This document shows positions 60,915 to 64,000 of a stretch of 64,000 bases of DNA, piece by piece. The stretch is from Amycolatopsis camponoti. Lineage in GTDB: Bacteria > Actinomycetota > Actinomycetes > Mycobacteriales > Pseudonocardiaceae. The DNA is taken from contig NZ_CABVGP010000001.1 of the NCBI RefSeq assembly GCF_902497555.1, forward strand, positions 3,328,501 to 3,392,500, written 5' to 3'. A model generated the notes under the pieces. That model was given only the letters and a program-made list of their open reading frames with translations. It searched no databases and had not been told where the DNA came from. The translations under genes and the position numbers were made by a program. Every line of letters starts with the position of its first letter. Position 1 is the first letter of the stretch.

Positions 60915-62366
60915 ATGGCGTTCGCGATCACCCAGACCTGCTGCGCCGACGCGTCCTGCGTGACGGTGTGCCCGGTCAACTGCATCCACCCGACGCCGGA
61001 CGAGCCGGATTTCGGGACGACCGACATGCTCTACGTCGACCCGGCGACCTGCATCGACTGTGGCGCGTGCGCCGACGCCTGCCCGGTCGACGCGATCTTC
61101 CCGGCCGGTGACCTGACCGGGCCGCTGAAGGTCTACGAGGAGATCAACGCGGAGTTCTACGCAGGCCGCGACGTGCTTGCCGAAGCGACCGTCGCCCCGA
61201 ACTTCCACCGCTGGTCCCCACCGGAGTTCGGCCGCGTCCTGCCGAGCGACTTCGCGCCCTTGGACGTCGCGGTCGTCGGCACCGGCCCGGCGGGCATGTA
61301 CGCGGTCGAAGACCTGTTGCTGCACACGAATTCCCGGGTCACGCTGATCGACCGGCTGGCGACGCCCGGCGGCCTGATCCGCTACGGCGTCGCGCCCGAC
61401 CACCCGTCGACGAAGAAGATCGCCGAGACGTTCGCCCGCTTCCACGACCACCCGCGCCTGCGGTTGCGGCTGGGCACCGAGGCCGGCCCCGAACTGGCCG
61501 GACGGCACGACGCGGTCATCTACGCGGTCGGCGCCACCGAGGCCCGCCGCCTGGACGTCCCCGGTGAGGACCTGCCCGGCAGCCTGGCCGCGGCCACGGT
61601 CGTGAACTGGTACAACGGCCACCCCGACGTGCGGCCGGACGCCGTCGACCTCTCCGCCGAGCGGGTGGTCGTGGTGGGGACCGGCAACGTCGCCCTGGAC
61701 ATCGCCCGCATCCTCACCGCCGCGCCGGATTCGCTGAAAGGCACGTCCATCGCGCCGGCCGCGCTCGCCCGGCTGCGGTCGAGCAAGGTGCGCGAGGTCG
61801 TGCTGCTGGCCCGCCGCGGCCCCGCGGACGCCGCCTACACGCGGCCGGAGCTGCTGGCCCTCGCCGCGCGCGGCGACCTCGTCGTCGACGCGCACGATCC
61901 GCGCGTCGCGGCGGAGATCGACGCCGCGGTCCCGGGGGAGAAAGCCGCGCTGCTGCACGGGGTTCCGCGCGAAGAAGTGGACTGGTCGACGGCGCCGCCG
62001 GACGGCGCGCGCCGGATCGTCCTGCGCTTCCACTCGGCCCCGCTCGCGTTCACCGGCGACACGGAGGTCCGCGGCGTCCGCGTGACCGGCGACGTCGAGA
62101 TCACTGCCGGCCGCGTGGTGCGGGCGGCCGGGTTCCGCGGCGTCCCGGTGTCGGGCCTGCCGTTCGACGAGGACACCGGGACGGTTCCGAACACGGCCGG
62201 CCGCGTCGAGCCGGGCACCTACGTGGCCGGCTGGATCAAGCGCGGCCCGTCGGGCGGCATCGGCGCGAACAAGGCGTGCGCCCGCGAGACGGTCGGCGCC
62301 CTGCTGGAGGACGCGGTCGCCGGCCGGCTGCGGACCCGGCGGCGCGGGCTGCTCCGCCGCGCCTGA
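60915..62366 (+). CDS. Ferredoxin-fused ferredoxin-NADP reductase, FprB-like
   Basis: 483 residues. Residues 1-75 form a bacterial two-cluster ferredoxin: CCADASCVTVCPVNC and CIDCGACADACPVD. The rest is an adrenodoxin-reductase-type FAD/NADPH enzyme: VVGTGPAGMYAVEDLL near 120, the NADPH stretch VVVGTGNVALDIARIL, and the C-terminal GWIKRGPSGGIGANKACA. This equals FprB (Rv0886) in architecture. It should pass electrons from NADPH through FAD and the iron-sulfur clusters to the diiron oxygenase encoded just upstream. The 1-bp spacing implies cotranslation. Confidence 0.88.
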   Translation: MAFAITQTCCADASCVTVCPVNCIHPTPDEPDFGTTDMLYVDPATCIDCGACADACPVDAIFPAGDLTGPLKVYEEINAEFYAGRDVLAEATVAPNFHRWSPPEFGRVLPSDFAPLDVAVVGTGPAGMYAVEDLLLHTNSRVTLIDRLATPGGLIRYGVAPDHPSTKKIAETFARFHDHPRLRLRLGTEAGPELAGRHDAVIYAVGATEARRLDVPGEDLPGSLAAATVVNWYNGHPDVRPDAVDLSAERVVVVGTGNVALDIARILTAAPDSLKGTSIAPAALARLRSSKVREVVLLARRGPADAAYTRPELLALAARGDLVVDAHDPRVAAEIDAAVPGEKAALLHGVPREEVDWSTAPPDGARRIVLRFHSAPLAFTGDTEVRGVRVTGDVEITAGRVVRAAGFRGVPVSGLPFDEDTGTVPNTAGRVEPGTYVAGWIKRGPSGGIGANKACARETVGALLEDAVAGRLRTRRRGLLRRA

Positions 62367-62386
62367 TCCGACCTGATCCGCTTCGG

Positions 62387-62914
62387 TCAGGGCCGGTGGC
62401 TGGTGTGGGTGAACTCCACAGTGGACAGCATGGAGGTGTCCGTGGCCGAGCGGCGACGGCCGAAAGCCAGCACCTTCGCCGGCTCGACCGCGAAGACCAG
62501 CGCGTCGTGCCCGCCCTGCCGGAAACCCTCGTCCGTCGCCTCGTAGACCCAGCTGCCGTCCCACTTGGCCAGCCAGGCTTCGGCGAGCCGCTCCAGCTTC
62601 GCCCGGTCGGTGACGCGCCGGGCGACGCCTTCGACCGTCACGTCCAGGGCGTCGTCCCAGGAGTCGCGGCCCGTGGTCAGCACGACGTTCGGGTTCGCGG
62701 TCAGGTTGAGGTACTTCTGCTCGGTTTCGCCGGTCGCGAAGTGCAGGGCGCCGTCGAGCCAGATCGCGACCAGCGGGGTCACGTGCGGCCGTCCGTCGAC
62801 GCGCACCGTCGTGAGCCAGCTGATCTGGGCCGCTTCCAGGGCTTTCACCGTCTCGGCCCAGCCGGTGGCCTCCGTGCCGGGGTCGCTGAACCGTTCGTCG
62901 AGCCGGGTTTCCAT
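62387..62914 (-). CDS. Pyridoxamine 5'-phosphate oxidase-like (split-barrel) protein
   Basis: 175 residues. Flavin/F420-type split barrel: ISWLTTVRVDGRPHVTPLVAIWLDGALHFATG, then NPNVVLTTGRDSWDD and VFAVEPAKVLAFGR. Members use FMN or F420 as reductases or bind heme. The cofactor cannot be decided by eye. The ATG lies 2 bp downstream of the HxlR stop, so the pair form an operon. Convergent with the reductase gene at 62366. Confidence 0.84.
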   Translation of the reverse strand: METRLDERFSDPGTEATGWAETVKALEAAQISWLTTVRVDGRPHVTPLVAIWLDGALHFATGETEQKYLNLTANPNVVLTTGRDSWDDALDVTVEGVARRVTDRAKLERLAEAWLAKWDGSWVYEATDEGFRQGGHDALVFAVEPAKVLAFGRRRSATDTSMLSTVEFTHTSHRP

Positions 62915-62916
62915 GG

Positions 62917-63357
62917 TCACTCCGTTCGTCGGCCGGTGCCGAGGTGGGTTTCGCGCAGTTCGTCCATGAAGGCTTCCCACAGCGGGGGACCGCCCGCGGT
63001 GAGCACCTCGGCGCGCGCGGCGTACTCGTCGGTCACGGGCAGGTGCCGGACGCCCCACGCGCTGAGCTGGACGAGCACCGGGACCAGGTCGATCGCGCGC
63101 TCGGTCAGGCTGTAGGTGACCTTCTGCTTGTGCGACGGATCGCCGGCCCGGGTCAGCAGGCCGTGCTCGACGAGCACCGCCAGCCGGTCGGCGAGCACGT
63201 TCGACGAAATCCGCTCTTCGCCGCCGAGCAGCTCGCGGAAGTGCCGCGCCCCGCCGAAGACGACGTCCCGCAGCACGAGCAGCGTCCACCGGTCGCCGAA
63301 GATTTCCAGCGACAGGTTGATCGGGCACCCCGACCGCGCGTCCCGCACTGCTCCCAC
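62917..63357 (-). CDS. HxlR family transcriptional regulator
   Basis: 146 residues from the GTG at 63357 (a TTG seven codons upstream is weaker). Winged HTH: CPINLSLEIFGDRWTLLVLRDVVFGGARHFRELLGGEERISSNVLADRLAVLVEHGLLTRAG. The single cysteine before the first helix is a common sensor position in this family. Just upstream CAAC-n2-GTTG (63376-63385) is a small dyad that may be its operator. It probably controls itself and the split-barrel flavoprotein. Confidence 0.85.
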   Translation of the reverse strand: MGAVRDARSGCPINLSLEIFGDRWTLLVLRDVVFGGARHFRELLGGEERISSNVLADRLAVLVEHGLLTRAGDPSHKQKVTYSLTERAIDLVPVLVQLSAWGVRHLPVTDEYAARAEVLTAGGPPLWEAFMDELRETHLGTGRRTE

Positions 63358-63430
63358 CTCACTGCGCTCATTGAACAACTGGTTGCGTTACGAGAGCAGT
63401 ACTACCCGGCGGCGACCGGCGGTAAACCCG

Positions 63431-64000
63431 TCACCCGGCGAGCCGGTGCAGGACGGCGGCGGCCAGCGCCGTCCGTTCGAGCATCCCCTCGACGCTGATG
63501 TGCTCGTGGCGGGCGTGCGCGCCGTCGCCGACCGCGCCGAAGCCGTCCAGGACCGGGTGGCCCAGTGCCGCCACGAAGTTGCCGTCGCTGGCGCCGCCGA
63601 CCGAACACTCCCGCAGCGTGACGCCCAGTTCCGCCGCTTCCTCCCGGGCCAGTTCGTAGAGCCGCGCGATCGCGTCCGACCGCTCCATCACCGGCCGGTT
63701 CCAGCCGCCGGTCACCTCGACCGTCGCGCGGGAGTCGTGCGCCGTCAAAGCGGCGAGGCCCGCGTCGATGCGGGCCGCCTCGGCCGCGCTGGACACGCGG
63801 ACGTCGATCTCGCCGGACGCCGCGCCCGCGATCACGTTCTGCCGGGTGCCGCCGGAGATCACGCCGACGTTCACCGTGGTGCCGGCGTCCGGATCGGACA
63901 GGCCGTGCAGGGCGAGCACCGCCCGCGCCAGCTCGTCGACCGCGCTCGCGCCCTTGGCCGGGTCGAGCCCGGCGTGCGCCTCGACGCCCGTCGTGCGCAC
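63431..64000 (-). CDS. M20 family metallopeptidase, N-terminus outside window
   Basis: The C-terminal 189 residues of an M20/ArgE/DapE/CPG2-type amidohydrolase. The dimerisation domain (TTGVEAHAGLDPAKGASAVDELARAVL, NVGVISGGTRQNVIAG) and the returning catalytic domain (VGGASDGNFVAALGHPVLDGFGAVGDGAHARHEHI, with the last zinc His) are present. The catalytic His/Asp motifs of the N-terminal half lie beyond the right edge. It probably cleaves an N-acyl amino acid or a C-terminal glutamate-type substrate. Confidence 0.88.
   Translation of the reverse strand: MRTTGVEAHAGLDPAKGASAVDELARAVLALHGLSDPDAGTTVNVGVISGGTRQNVIAGAASGEIDVRVSSAAEAARIDAGLAALTAHDSRATVEVTGGWNRPVMERSDAIARLYELAREEAAELGVTLRECSVGGASDGNFVAALGHPVLDGFGAVGDGAHARHEHISVEGMLERTALAAAVLHRLAG

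Noticed and set aside
58208..61027. 939-codon open frame on the minus strand
   Set aside because: It runs antisense to the diiron oxygenase and out of frame with the cyclase. The composition is typical of GC-driven shadow frames; the cyclase and oxygenase frames carry the recognised domains.

Overview
The window is very GC-rich DNA with dense, often ATGA/TGATG-overlapping genes, many GTG starts, F420 enzymology, PucR, TetR, HxlR and ECF-sigma regulators and a steroid-ring catabolic island. This points to an actinomycete, most likely a Pseudonocardiaceae member such as Amycolatopsis. That assignment is an inference from gene content; no rRNA is present.

Layout. 1-9 kb: end of a secreted M14 carboxypeptidase, a LysE exporter, a J-domain/NERD membrane protein, an aryl/acyl-CoA ligase, a signal-less solute-binding protein, an aldose 1-epimerase behind a LacI-type operator, and a PucR-type regulator. 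9-25 kb: a lipid locus on the + strand: MMPL transporter, MFS exporter, fatty acyl-AMP ligase (FadD32-like), a 2095-residue type I PKS, an acyl-CoA carboxylase beta subunit, an antigen-85-like esterase and a secreted lipase, facing a cutinase. The gene order and the N-terminal acyl carrier domain recall the mycolate condensation locus fadD32-pks13-accD4, but this PKS carries DH and KR domains. 25-29.7 kb: TetR/PucR pair with a palindromic operator, an unrecognised protein, and a QorR/Qor2-like HxlR plus quinone reductase pair. 29.8-44.6 kb: a nearly complete set for degradation of the last two steroid rings (HIP pathway: two SDRs, EchA20, IpdA, IpdB, IpdC, FadA6, IpdF, FadE30, FadD3, an extra hydratase, FadE31, FadE32, FadE33) plus F420-dependent glucose-6-phosphate dehydrogenase. 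It is driven from two KstR-type boxes, with no kstR2 gene in sight. 44.6-64 kb: mixed accessory genes: NTF2/flavin monooxygenase, GAF regulator, ECF sigma factor with a fused zinc finger, TetR, TerC, VOC/GntR pair, a monooxygenase remnant, DUF427, a trypsin-endonuclease fusion, a CocE-type hydrolase with TetR, zinc dehydrogenase, membrane adenylate cyclase, diiron oxygenase with a ferredoxin-ferredoxin reductase fusion, an HxlR/PPOX pair, and the end of an M20 peptidase.

The most striking element that ordinary annotation would miss is a near-perfect 46-bp palindrome present four times (16087, 29686, 35913, 58140). One copy lies in frame inside the PKS gene between KS and AT. Two others sit between convergent genes and supply their stop codons, and for the adenylate cyclase also the C-terminal residues.
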